64,000 nt of DNA, taken from assembly GCF_902167705.1 (NCBI RefSeq), contig NZ_CABHMZ010000026.1, forward strand, positions 107,437 through 171,436. The letters are read 5' to 3'. The stretch is from Streptococcus constellatus. GTDB lineage: Bacteria > Bacillota > Bacilli > Lactobacillales > Streptococcaceae. The translations under genes were made by a program, and so were the position numbers. Each line of letters begins with the position of its first letter. The stretch's first letter is position 1. This document shows positions 7,598-16,225 of this stretch, piece by piece. The notes beneath the pieces are model-generated. The model ran no database searches and was not told the origin of the DNA. It saw only the letters and a list, made by a program, of their open reading frames with translations.

Positions 7598-9974
7598 GCT
7601 GACCCGCGCAGAAAAGAAAGAAATCGCCGCCGTGATACAGGCGGCAAAGGGCGACGGGAAGCCCCACACCGCGCAGCAGACCATTCCCTACTTGCAGATG
7701 TACCCGGACGGGATTTGCAGGGTAACGGAAAAGAAATACAGTAAAAGCCTTGTCTTTGAAGATATTAACTATCAGCTTGCACAGGCAGATGATAAGACCG
7801 CCATTTTTGAAAACTGGTGCGATTTTCTCAACTACTTTGACGCTTCCGTTTCGGTGCAGCTCTCTTTCATCAATCAGGGCGCAAGAAAGGAAAAGGCACA
7901 GGCGGCTATCGAAATTCCGGCACAGGACGACGCTTTTAACTCTATCCGCAGGGAGTACGCGGATATGCTGAAAAATCAGCTTGAAAAAGGCAACAACGGA
8001 CTGGAAAAGTGCAAGTACATTACCTTTTCCATTGAAGCGGACAATCTTGCGGCGGCAAAAGCCCGCCTTTCCCGTATCGAAACCGATGTACTGAATAATT
8101 TTAAGGTGCTTGGTGTAACCGCCCGCCCCATGAACGGACAGGAACGCTTGAACGTCCTGCATGGGATTTTCCACCCGGAGGGCGAGCCGTTCCGCTTCTC
8201 TTGGGACTGGCTTGTGCCGTCGGGGCTTTCTACAAAGGACTTTATCGCCCCGTCCTCGTTCCGTTTTGGCGACGGGCGCACGTTCCGCATGGGGCGAAAA
8301 CTTGGTGCGGTATCGTTCCTTGAAATCCTTGCGCCGGAGCTGAATGACCGTATGCTTTCGGACATTCTCGACCTTGAAAACGGGATAATCGTCAATCTGC
8401 ATATCCGCAGTATCGACCAGAGCGAAGCAATCAAGACTATCAAGCGCAAGATAACCGACCTCGACAAGATGAAGATTGAGGAACAGAAAAAAGCGGTACG
8501 CAGCGGGTATGACATGGATATAATTCCGTCCGACCTTGCTACTTTCGGCAGCGAAGCAAAAAATCTGTTGCAGGATTTACAGAGCCGCAACGAGCGAATG
8601 TTTCTGCTGACGTTCCTTGTGGTAAACATGGCAGACACAAAACGGAAACTAGATAATGACGTATTTGCTACGGCGGGCTTTGCACAGAAAAACAACTGCG
8701 CTCTGACCCGCCTTGACTATTTGCAGGAAGCGGGCTTTATGTCCTCTATCCCGCTTGGGGAGAACCTTATCCCCATTCAAAGAGGACTTACCACATCAAG
8801 CACCGCTATTTTTATCCCGTTCATCACGCAGGAGCTTTTTCAGCGGGGCGCAGCCCTTTACTACGGCTTAAATGCGCTGTCAAATAACATGATACTCTGC
8901 GACCGCAAGCAACTGAAAAACCCAAACGGGCTTATTCTTGGAACACCGGGAAGCGGTAAATCCTTTGCGGCAAAGCGGGAAATGACAAACGCTTTTCTCA
9001 TTACTGACGACGATATTATCATCTGCGACCCCGAAGCCGAGTATTTCTCCCTTGTGCAGCGTTTGGGCGGGCAAGTGATACGCCTGTCGCCAACAGGAAA
9101 AGGTATGGACGGCAAGCCCCAGTATGTGAACCCCATGGATATTAACCTCAACTACTCCGAGGACGACAACCCGCTTGCCTTGAAATCCGACTTTATCCTT
9201 TCCCTCTGCGAGCTTGTTATCGGCGGCAAAGAGGGCTTGCAGCCCGTGGAAAAGACCGTCATTGACCGCGCCGTTAGGAATGTGTACCGACCTTTCCTTG
9301 CAGACCCCGACCCGGCAAAAATGCCGATTTTGGGCGACCTTTACAACGAGCTTTTGAAGCAGCCGGAGCCGGAAGCTGCCCGCATTGCGGCGGCATTGGA
9401 GCTTTATGTTTCCGGCTCTCTGAACGTCTTTAACCACCGTACCAATGTAGAACTGAATAACCGTCTTGTCTGCTTTGATATTAAGCAGCTTGGAAAGCAG
9501 CTCAAAAAGTTAGGTATGCTCATTGTGCAAGACCAGGTGTGGAACCGCGTGACCGTCAACCGCGCCGAAAAAAAGGCAACCCGTTACTACATGGACGAGT
9601 TTCATTTGCTGCTCAAAGAGGAACAGACCGCAGCTTACAGCGTGGAGATTTGGAAGCGTTTTCGGAAATGGGGCGGCATACCGACCGCTATCACGCAGAA
9701 CGTCAAAGACCTTTTGAGCAGCCGCGAAGTCGAGAATATTTTTGAAAACTCTGATTTTGTCCTCATGCTCAATCAGGCACAGGGCGACCGGGCTATCCTT
9801 GCAAAGCAGCTTAACATCTCCCCGCAGCAGATGAAGTATGTAACCCACACCGAAGCGGGCGAGGGGCTTATCTTTTACGGAAACGTGGTGCTGCCGTTCA
9901 TTGACCGTTTCCCGACGGACACCGAGCTTTACCGTCTGCTTACGACAAAGCCGGAGGAAATGAGCAAAGCATGA
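7539..9974 (+). CDS. VirB4-like conjugation ATPase (CD1110 type)
   Basis: 811 residues counted from the TTG at 7539 (AAAGGAGG 9 bases upstream); an ATG two codons later is the alternative. Walker A is GTPGSGKSFAAKRE at about residue 470 and the Walker B region is YYMDEFHLLL at about residue 685, followed by AITQNVKDLLSS. This is the motor that energises the type IV secretion channel. It overlaps prgI upstream and the methyltransferase downstream by 4 bases. Length and motifs match functional homologues. Confidence 0.95.
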   Translation: MSMAERKTMTRAVKNPVKRKLTRAEKKEIAAVIQAAKGDGKPHTAQQTIPYLQMYPDGICRVTEKKYSKSLVFEDINYQLAQADDKTAIFENWCDFLNYFDASVSVQLSFINQGARKEKAQAAIEIPAQDDAFNSIRREYADMLKNQLEKGNNGLEKCKYITFSIEADNLAAAKARLSRIETDVLNNFKVLGVTARPMNGQERLNVLHGIFHPEGEPFRFSWDWLVPSGLSTKDFIAPSSFRFGDGRTFRMGRKLGAVSFLEILAPELNDRMLSDILDLENGIIVNLHIRSIDQSEAIKTIKRKITDLDKMKIEEQKKAVRSGYDMDIIPSDLATFGSEAKNLLQDLQSRNERMFLLTFLVVNMADTKRKLDNDVFATAGFAQKNNCALTRLDYLQEAGFMSSIPLGENLIPIQRGLTTSSTAIFIPFITQELFQRGAALYYGLNALSNNMILCDRKQLKNPNGLILGTPGSGKSFAAKREMTNAFLITDDDIIICDPEAEYFSLVQRLGGQVIRLSPTGKGMDGKPQYVNPMDINLNYSEDDNPLALKSDFILSLCELVIGGKEGLQPVEKTVIDRAVRNVYRPFLADPDPAKMPILGDLYNELLKQPEPEAARIAAALELYVSGSLNVFNHRTNVELNNRLVCFDIKQLGKQLKKLGMLIVQDQVWNRVTVNRAEKKATRYYMDEFHLLLKEEQTAAYSVEIWKRFRKWGGIPTAITQNVKDLLSSREVENIFENSDFVLMLNQAQGDRAILAKQLNISPQQMKYVTHTEAGEGLIFYGNVVLPFIDRFPTDTELYRLLTTKPEEMSKA

Positions 9975-10852
9975 AAATGGACGTAATCATCAACCGTGAC
10001 GCCCTCTATGCCCTGCGGGAGCTTCCGAGTGAAAGCGTGAATTGCTGCGTCACAAGCCCGCCTTACTATGGACTAAGGGACTACGGGCTTGACGCGCAGA
10101 TTGGACGGGAGGACACGCCGGAGCAGTATATCGGGCGGCTTGTAGAAGTATTCCGGGAGCTGCGCCGGGTACTCAAAGACGACGGGACATTTTGGCTGAA
10201 TATCGCGGACACATACTGCGGCAGCGGCATGAAAGCGGGCTGCAAGCAAAAGGATTTAATCGGTATTCCGTGGCTTTTAGCCTTTGCCCTGCGCTCTGAC
10301 GGGTGGTATTTACGCAGCGATATTATCTGGCTGAAAGAAAACCCCATGCCGGAGAGCTGCCGCGACCGACCGAGCCGCTGCTATGAGCATATCTTTTTAC
10401 TGACGAAATCAAAGAAATACTACTATGACGCTGCCGCCATTGCGGAGCCGATCGCGCCGGGAACGGCTGCGCGGTACCGACAGGGACGCGGCGCAGGACA
10501 CAAATACGCCGAGGAAGTACCGGGACAGGGCAAGGTGCAGGGTATCAATCAGCCCCGCAGCGGCGGCTATTATGACGACGCTCTTATACCGACCACAAGG
10601 AACAAGCGGGACGTTTGGCTTATCAATACCGTACCGTATAAGGGCGGGCATTTTGCCGCCTATCCCCCGAAGCTCGCGGAAACGTGCATACTGGCGGGCT
10701 GTCCGGCAGGCGGCGTTGTCCTTGACCCGTTTTTTGGAAGCGGCACCACCGGGCTTGCAGCGAAAAGCCTTGACCGCCGCTATATCGGCATTGAACTGAA
10801 CGCCGAGTATTGCGCCCTTGCAGGGGCGCGGATTGGAGGTGGTAACACTTGA
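9971..10852 (+). CDS. Site-specific DNA methyltransferase (N4-cytosine/N6-adenine type)
   Basis: 293 residues. TSPPYYGLRDY (about residue 29) is the catalytic motif IV and VLDPFFGSGTTG (about residue 245) the SAM-binding motif I. This order identifies a beta-class amino-methyltransferase. It lies inside the transfer operon between virB4 and the CHAP gene with 4-base overlaps at both ends, and no restriction endonuclease is nearby. It is probably an orphan methylase that marks the ICE DNA against restriction in new hosts. The target sequence cannot be read from the gene. Confidence 0.9.
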   Translation: MKMDVIINRDALYALRELPSESVNCCVTSPPYYGLRDYGLDAQIGREDTPEQYIGRLVEVFRELRRVLKDDGTFWLNIADTYCGSGMKAGCKQKDLIGIPWLLAFALRSDGWYLRSDIIWLKENPMPESCRDRPSRCYEHIFLLTKSKKYYYDAAAIAEPIAPGTAARYRQGRGAGHKYAEEVPGQGKVQGINQPRSGGYYDDALIPTTRNKRDVWLINTVPYKGGHFAAYPPKLAETCILAGCPAGGVVLDPFFGSGTTGLAAKSLDRRYIGIELNAEYCALAGARIGGGNT

Positions 10853-12945
10853 AAGACCCATTAAAGCCCCGTGATAAAATCACGCAGAAAATGACCCGCG
10901 ACGGGGCTATCGCAGAAAATCAGACCACGGGAGACACGGAACGTATCAGCAAGCGGACGCAGGACGCGGATTTTCAGAAATCCCCGGAGCAACAGGCAGC
11001 ACAGCTACAAGGTGCAGCTTCCCCGACTTCTCCCTTGCCCCATGTGCCGGGAGCTGCCCCCAAAGCGGACACAGGCAAAACGGAGCGCGTCATGGAGCAT
11101 ATCGAAGCCGCCCATACCCGCAAAGCGTCTAAAAAAGCGGTACGAAAGGCACAGGCGGAAGCTACCGCCGGGACGAAATCTTCCCGGCTGCAATTTACCG
11201 ACGAGGAACGCGCTGCCCCGGAGCTTGAAAAGTATATCAAGAAATCCGACAAAGCCGCCGACCGCTTGGATAAGGCAAAGGCAGCTATCCCCAAAGAAAA
11301 GAAACTGGTAAAAGAGCGCACCTTTGACGAAACCACCGGGAAAGGCAAGACCCGCCTGCACTTTGAGGAAAAGGACAAGCCGCCCGGATTTAAGGAGAAG
11401 CACAACCCGCTATCCCGCCCCACACAGGAAGCCGGGATTTTGGTACATAACAAAATCCATTCTGTCGAAAAGGATAATTCCGGCGTGGAGGGCGCACACA
11501 AGAGCGAGGAAGCCGCAGAACGGGGATTGAAGTACGGGGCGCGGAAAATCAAGCAGGGCTACCGCAACCATAAGCTGAAACCCTACCGGGAAGCGGCAAA
11601 GGCTGAAAAAGCTGCTTTCAAGGCAAACGTGGATTTTCAGTATCATAAGACCCTGCATGATAACCCACAGCTTACCTCTAACCCTATTTCCCGTTTTTGG
11701 CAGAAACAGCAGATTAAAAAGCAGTATGCAAAGGAAGCCCGCAATACTGCAAAGGGTATCAAGGGCGCAGCGGAACGCACCCTCAAAGCGGCAGCCAAAG
11801 CCGCCGAGAAAACGAAGCAGACAGCGGCGTTTGTGGCAAGACACCCGGCGGGCGTGGCAATCGCTGTCGGGGCGCTGCTACTTTTCATTATGCTTCTGTC
11901 CGGGCTGTCCTCTTGTGGTGCAATGTTTTCCGGCACGTTAAACGGCGTGCTTGGAACGTCTTATACCTCCGAGGACAGCGACCTTGTGGAAGTGGAAAAT
12001 GCCTATGCCGGACTGGAAAGCGGGCTGCAAAACGAGATTGACGCTATCGAAAGCACCCACCCCGGCTATGACGAGTACCGCTATGACCTTGCAAATATCG
12101 GGCATAACCCCCACGAATTAGCGTCCTATCTGACCGCAAAATACCAAAGCTACACCCGCGCCGAGGTACAGAGCGAATTACAACGGATTTTCAATCAGCA
12201 ATACAAGCTGACGCTGACCGAGGAAGTGGAAATACGCTACCGGGAGGAAGAACGCACCGACACATGGACAGACGAGGACGGCAACGAGCATACGGACACC
12301 TATACGGTACAAGTGCCTTATGAGTATTACATCTTAAACGTCAAGATGACGAACACCCCGCTATCCACCATTGCGGAAAATAATCTGCCCCCGGAACAAC
12401 TGGAAATGTACCGGGTGTACTTGCAGACAAGCGGGAACAAGCCCCTTATCTTTGGCGGCGGCTCTCCCGACACTTCCGCGTCCGAGGATTTAAGCGGCGT
12501 GGACTTTGTAAACGGAACGCGCCCCGGTAATACCGCTATCGTTGACCTTGCAAAGCAGCAAGTCGGAAATGTGGGCGGCTATCCGTATTGGAGCTGGTAC
12601 GGCTTCAACTCCCGCGTGGAATGGTGCGCCTGTTTCGTGTCCTGGTGCTACGGGCAAATGGGACTTTCCGAGCCGCGCTTTGCCGCCTGCCAGTCGCAGG
12701 GTATTCCGTGGTTTACCTCTCACGGGCAATGGGGCGCGCGGGGCTATGAGAACATTGCCCCCGGTGACGCTATCTTTTTTGACTGGGATTTAGACGGAAG
12801 CGCAGACCATGTAGGGCTTGTTATCGGCAGGGACGCAAACCGCGTTTATACCGTGGAGGGCAATTCCGGCGACGCCTGCAAGATTAAGAGCTATCCCCTT
12901 GACTATGCCTGTATCAAAGGGTACGGGCTGATGAACTGGAACTGA
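10849..12945 (+). CDS. CHAP-domain cell-wall peptidase of the transfer apparatus (CD1108 type)
   Basis: 698 residues with TTG start at 10849 and GGAGGTGG upstream. The long, charged, Lys/Ala-rich N-terminal part (about 1-330) is cytoplasmic-looking. One membrane segment (AIAVGALLLFIMLLSGL, about 340-358) follows, then an extracellular region ending in a CHAP domain with WCACFVSWCYGQMG (catalytic Cys) and DHVGLVIG (catalytic His). It opens peptidoglycan for the conjugation channel, as VirB1-like hydrolases do. The large basic cytoplasmic domain is typical of the CD1108 family. Confidence 0.9.
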   Translation: MKDPLKPRDKITQKMTRDGAIAENQTTGDTERISKRTQDADFQKSPEQQAAQLQGAASPTSPLPHVPGAAPKADTGKTERVMEHIEAAHTRKASKKAVRKAQAEATAGTKSSRLQFTDEERAAPELEKYIKKSDKAADRLDKAKAAIPKEKKLVKERTFDETTGKGKTRLHFEEKDKPPGFKEKHNPLSRPTQEAGILVHNKIHSVEKDNSGVEGAHKSEEAAERGLKYGARKIKQGYRNHKLKPYREAAKAEKAAFKANVDFQYHKTLHDNPQLTSNPISRFWQKQQIKKQYAKEARNTAKGIKGAAERTLKAAAKAAEKTKQTAAFVARHPAGVAIAVGALLLFIMLLSGLSSCGAMFSGTLNGVLGTSYTSEDSDLVEVENAYAGLESGLQNEIDAIESTHPGYDEYRYDLANIGHNPHELASYLTAKYQSYTRAEVQSELQRIFNQQYKLTLTEEVEIRYREEERTDTWTDEDGNEHTDTYTVQVPYEYYILNVKMTNTPLSTIAENNLPPEQLEMYRVYLQTSGNKPLIFGGGSPDTSASEDLSGVDFVNGTRPGNTAIVDLAKQQVGNVGGYPYWSWYGFNSRVEWCACFVSWCYGQMGLSEPRFAACQSQGIPWFTSHGQWGARGYENIAPGDAIFFDWDLDGSADHVGLVIGRDANRVYTVEGNSGDACKIKSYPLDYACIKGYGLMNWN

Positions 12946-12978
12946 CACATTTTTGAAAATCGAAAGGAGAAAAAATTT

Positions 12979-13236
12979 ATGGCAATGAGTAAAATCGAAA
13001 GAATTGAAAAGGAAATCCAAAAGACCCGTGAGAAAATCACGGAGTATCAGAACAAGCTGCGCGGACTGGAAGCACAGAAAACCGAAGCGGAAAACCTTGA
13101 AATCGTGCAGCTTGTACGCGCTATGCGTCTGACCCCGCAGGAGCTTACCGCTATGCTCTCCGGCAACGGTATTCCGGGCATTGCCCCTATGCCCACAGAC
13201 TATGACGAACAGGAGGACAATGCAGATGAAGAATAA
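12979..13236 (+). CDS. DUF4315 family coiled-coil protein
   Basis: 85 residues. The N-terminal half is a heptad-like coiled coil (KIERIEKEIQKTREKITEYQNKL); the C-terminal half, with LTPQELTAMLSG and an acidic tail, is typical of DUF4315. Always seen in Tn1549-type operons; function unknown. GAAAGGAG precedes the ATG. Its 3' end overlaps the start of the DUF4366 gene by 11 bases. Confidence 0.8.
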   Translation: MAMSKIERIEKEIQKTREKITEYQNKLRGLEAQKTEAENLEIVQLVRAMRLTPQELTAMLSGNGIPGIAPMPTDYDEQEDNADEE

Positions 13237-13927
13237 AATCCTTGCAAGCATTACCGCACTTTGTGCCGCCCTTGTCCTTGTGGGCGGCTTTTCCGTTACT
13301 GCCTACGCGCAGACCCCGACAGAGGAAACCGATGACAGCGGCGTAATCGTGGAAACCGAACCGCAGCCCCTTACCCCGGAGGGCAACATGACCCTTGTGG
13401 ACGACATCGACGGGGACGCTGCCGAGGATAAGCAGTTTATCGTCGTGAAAAGCAAAGGCGGCAACTATTTTTACATCATCGTTGACCGGGCAGCCGAGGG
13501 CGAAAATTCTGTCCACTTCCTAAATCAAGTAGACGAAAGCGACCTTATGGCGATTATCGGGGAGGAACAGACCGAGCAGTCCCCGGCTGTCTGCAACTGT
13601 ACCGAGAAATGCAAGGCGGGCGAAGTAAACACCGCCTGCCCCGTCTGCTCTGTCAACATGGATAGCTGCACAGGCAAGGAAACCGCACCGGAAGAACCCG
13701 CCGAGCAGGAGCAGCCCCAAAACGGCATGGGCGGGCTTTTGATTTTCCTTGTCGTGGGCTTGCTTGGCGGCGGCGCAGCCCTCTACTACGTTAAGTTTGT
13801 GAAACCAAAACAGAGCGTGAAAGGCGGCACCGACCTTGACGAGTTTGATTTTGACGAATACGACGAGGACGAGCCGGAGGAAGAAACTGACAGCGCAGAC
13901 ACCGAACAGGAGGACGAGGAAGAATGA
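13226..13927 (+). CDS. DUF4366 family secreted or membrane protein
   Basis: 233 residues from ATG 13226 (AGGAGG at 13211-13216). An N-terminal signal peptide (KILASITALCAALVLVGGFSV, then AYA) precedes a domain with FIVVKSKGGNYFYIIVDRA, a Cys-rich segment (CNCTEKCKAGEVNTACPVC), a membrane helix (LLIFLVVGLLGGGAALYYV) and a very acidic tail. This is the DUF4366 architecture of conjugative elements. It is exported and anchored at the envelope. The Cys cluster may bind metal or form disulfides. The stop overlaps topB by 4 bases. Confidence 0.85.
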   Translation: MKNKILASITALCAALVLVGGFSVTAYAQTPTEETDDSGVIVETEPQPLTPEGNMTLVDDIDGDAAEDKQFIVVKSKGGNYFYIIVDRAAEGENSVHFLNQVDESDLMAIIGEEQTEQSPAVCNCTEKCKAGEVNTACPVCSVNMDSCTGKETAPEEPAEQEQPQNGMGGLLIFLVVGLLGGGAALYYVKFVKPKQSVKGGTDLDEFDFDEYDEDEPEEETDSADTEQEDEEE

Positions 13928-16023
13928 AACTTGTGATTTGTGAGAAACCCAGCGTCGGGGCGGCGGTTGCCGCCGCCCTTGGCGTTACGGGCAAGAAAGA
14001 CGGATATATCGAGGGGAACGGTTATGTTATCTCTTGGTGTATCGGGCATTTGGTACAGCTTTCCGAAGCTGCCGCCTATGGAGAACAGTACAGGAAATGG
14101 AGCTATGACAGCTTACCTATTCTGCCGCAGGAATGGCAGTACACCGTAGCTGCCGACAAGGGAAAACAATTCAAAATCTTAAAAGACCTCATGCACCGCG
14201 CCGACGTTTCGGAAGTCGTGAACGCCTGCGACGCAGGACGCGAGGGCGAGTTGATTTTCCGCTTTGTCTATCATCAAGCGGGCTGCAAGAAGCCCTTTAC
14301 CCGTCTTTGGATTTCCTCTATGGAAACGGACGCAATCAAAAGCGGCTTTGACAATCTGAAGGACGGGCGCAGGTATGACGCTCTCTATCATTCCGCACTA
14401 TGCAGGGCAAAGGCTGACTGGCTTATCGGCATTAACGCGACCCGCCTTTTCTCCTGCCTGTATGGAAAAACCTTGAACGTGGGGCGCGTTCAGACCCCAA
14501 CCCTAAAAATGCTTGTAGACCGGGACGCTGCCATTATGAACTTCAAGAAAGAAACCTACTACCATGTGCGCCTTATGCTCCCCGGCGCAGAAGCGGCAAG
14601 CGCGAAGATCTGCGCCGCTGATGAAGCGGGCAAACTGAAAGCGGCCTGCGAAGCGTCGGCGGCTGTCTGCACTTCCTTGACCCGTGAAAAGAAAACCATT
14701 GCCCCACCGAAGCTCTTTGACCTTACCAGTTTACAGCGGGAAGCAAACCGTATCTACGGGTACACAGCGAAGCAGACCCTTGACCTTGCACAGACCCTTT
14801 ACGAAAAGAAGCTCTTGACCTATCCGAGAACGGACAGCAACTATCTGACCGACGACATGGGCGACACAGCGGCGGGTATCGTATCGCTGCTTTGCGGCAA
14901 GCTGCCTTTTATGGCGGGCGTCTCCTTTACGCCGGAAGTTTCCCGCGTTCTGAACAGCAAAAAAGTATCAGACCACCACGCCATTATCCCCACTATGGAA
15001 ATTGCAAAAACTGACCTTACTACGCTGCCGGAAAGTGAAAGAAATATCCTTATCCTTACCGGGGCGCGTCTACTCATGGCGACCGCAGAGCCGCACGTTT
15101 ACGAAGCGGTAACGGCGGTATTCTCCTGCGCCGACCATGAATTTACGGCAAGGGGCAAGACGGTAATCGCTGCCGGGTGGAAAAACATTGAACGGCTTTA
15201 CCGGGCTACCCTCAAAAAGAAGCCCGACAGCGACGACGAGGAAAACGAACTTGCGTTAGATGTGCCGGATTATACCGAGGGGCAGACCTTTGAAAATCCT
15301 GCCGCAGCGGTTACGGAGCATGACACCACGCCACCGAAGCCCCACAACGAAGCAAGCCTGTTGTCTGCTATGGAACGCGCCGGAAATGAGGACACCGACC
15401 CGGATGCAGAACGTCGGGGACTTGGTACGCCCGCTACCCGCGCCGCCGTCATTGAAAAGTTAGTAAAAGGCGGCTTTATCGAGCGCAAGGGCAAGCAGCT
15501 ACTTCCTACCAAAGACGGTACAAACCTTGTCTGCGTTCTGCCGGACAGCTTAACTTCTCCGCAGCTTACGGCTGCATGGGAAAACAATCTGACGCAGATT
15601 GCAAAGGGCAACGCCGACCCTGCCGCTTTCATGCAGGGAATTGAAGCAATGGCACAGGAGCTTGTGAAAACCTACGCTTCCGTGTTGGGCGAGAAACAGG
15701 AGCTTTTCAAGGCAGAGAAAACAGAGCTTGGGAAGTGTCCCCGCTGTAAATCCCCAGTCTATGAGGGGAAGAAAAACTACTACTGTTCCAACAAAGAGTG
15801 TAGCTTTACCATGTGGAAAAATGACCGTTTCTTTGAGGAACGGAAAACCGTCTTTACCCGGTCGATTGCCGCAGCACTTCTTAAATCCGGCAAGGCAACA
15901 GTTAAAAAACTGTACTCTCCGAAAACGGGCAAAACCTACGACGGAACGGTACTTTTAGCCGACACGGGCGGTAAATATGTGAATTACAAAGTAACCATTT
16001 CAAAGGACAAACAACTTGAATAG
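13924..16023 (+). CDS. topB: DNA topoisomerase III
   Basis: 699 residues, type IA. The TOPRIM motif is present (CEKPSVGAAVA at the start, DAGREGELIF near residue 100). The active-site tyrosine lies in LLTYPRTDSNYL (about residue 302), and a C-terminal zinc ribbon (CPRCKSPVYEGKKNYYC) follows. ICE-borne topoisomerase III probably resolves DNA during transfer or replication of the circle. It starts with a 4-base overlap with the DUF4366 gene. Its stop codon is the first triplet of the oriT-like copy A at 16021. Confidence 0.95.
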   Translation: MKLVICEKPSVGAAVAAALGVTGKKDGYIEGNGYVISWCIGHLVQLSEAAAYGEQYRKWSYDSLPILPQEWQYTVAADKGKQFKILKDLMHRADVSEVVNACDAGREGELIFRFVYHQAGCKKPFTRLWISSMETDAIKSGFDNLKDGRRYDALYHSALCRAKADWLIGINATRLFSCLYGKTLNVGRVQTPTLKMLVDRDAAIMNFKKETYYHVRLMLPGAEAASAKICAADEAGKLKAACEASAAVCTSLTREKKTIAPPKLFDLTSLQREANRIYGYTAKQTLDLAQTLYEKKLLTYPRTDSNYLTDDMGDTAAGIVSLLCGKLPFMAGVSFTPEVSRVLNSKKVSDHHAIIPTMEIAKTDLTTLPESERNILILTGARLLMATAEPHVYEAVTAVFSCADHEFTARGKTVIAAGWKNIERLYRATLKKKPDSDDEENELALDVPDYTEGQTFENPAAAVTEHDTTPPKPHNEASLLSAMERAGNEDTDPDAERRGLGTPATRAAVIEKLVKGGFIERKGKQLLPTKDGTNLVCVLPDSLTSPQLTAAWENNLTQIAKGNADPAAFMQGIEAMAQELVKTYASVLGEKQELFKAEKTELGKCPRCKSPVYEGKKNYYCSNKECSFTMWKNDRFFEERKTVFTRSIAAALLKSGKATVKKLYSPKTGKTYDGTVLLADTGGKYVNYKVTISKDKQLE

Positions 16024-16119
16024 CAAGCATAGGAAGCGGGTACCCACTTCCGTAAAATCCCTGCCACTCTTACCGAGCTTGGCGGGGATTTTGCTTGTTG
16101 GGAAGTTTCCCAAACCCTC
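16021..16119 (+). repeat. oriT-like sequence, copy A (inverted relative to the mobC copy)
   Basis: Positions 16021-16054 are identical, reverse-complemented, to 23673-23706, and 16091-16119 match 23607-23635 with one mismatch. The central 36 bases differ and here form their own hairpin (AAAATCCC/GGGATTTT). The outer block contains the near-palindrome GGAAGCGGGTACCCACTTCC. The remainder of the gap (16120-16225) holds no gene, only the AAAGGAGG site of the next. Confidence 0.75.
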
Positions 16120-16225
16120 TAAAAATCCTCAAAAATCTTTGGCAGAAATGCGGGCGCACCGTAGTAGGACTATGTAACCACAAACGCAGCGTCCGCGCTG
16201 CCATACGCGAAAGGAGGTTTTACAC

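Noticed and set aside
7542..8402. Long open frames antisense to virB4, and similar antisense frames across the ICE
   Set aside because: They are codon-bias shadows of strong plus-strand genes with motifs; they lack ribosome sites and recognisable domains.
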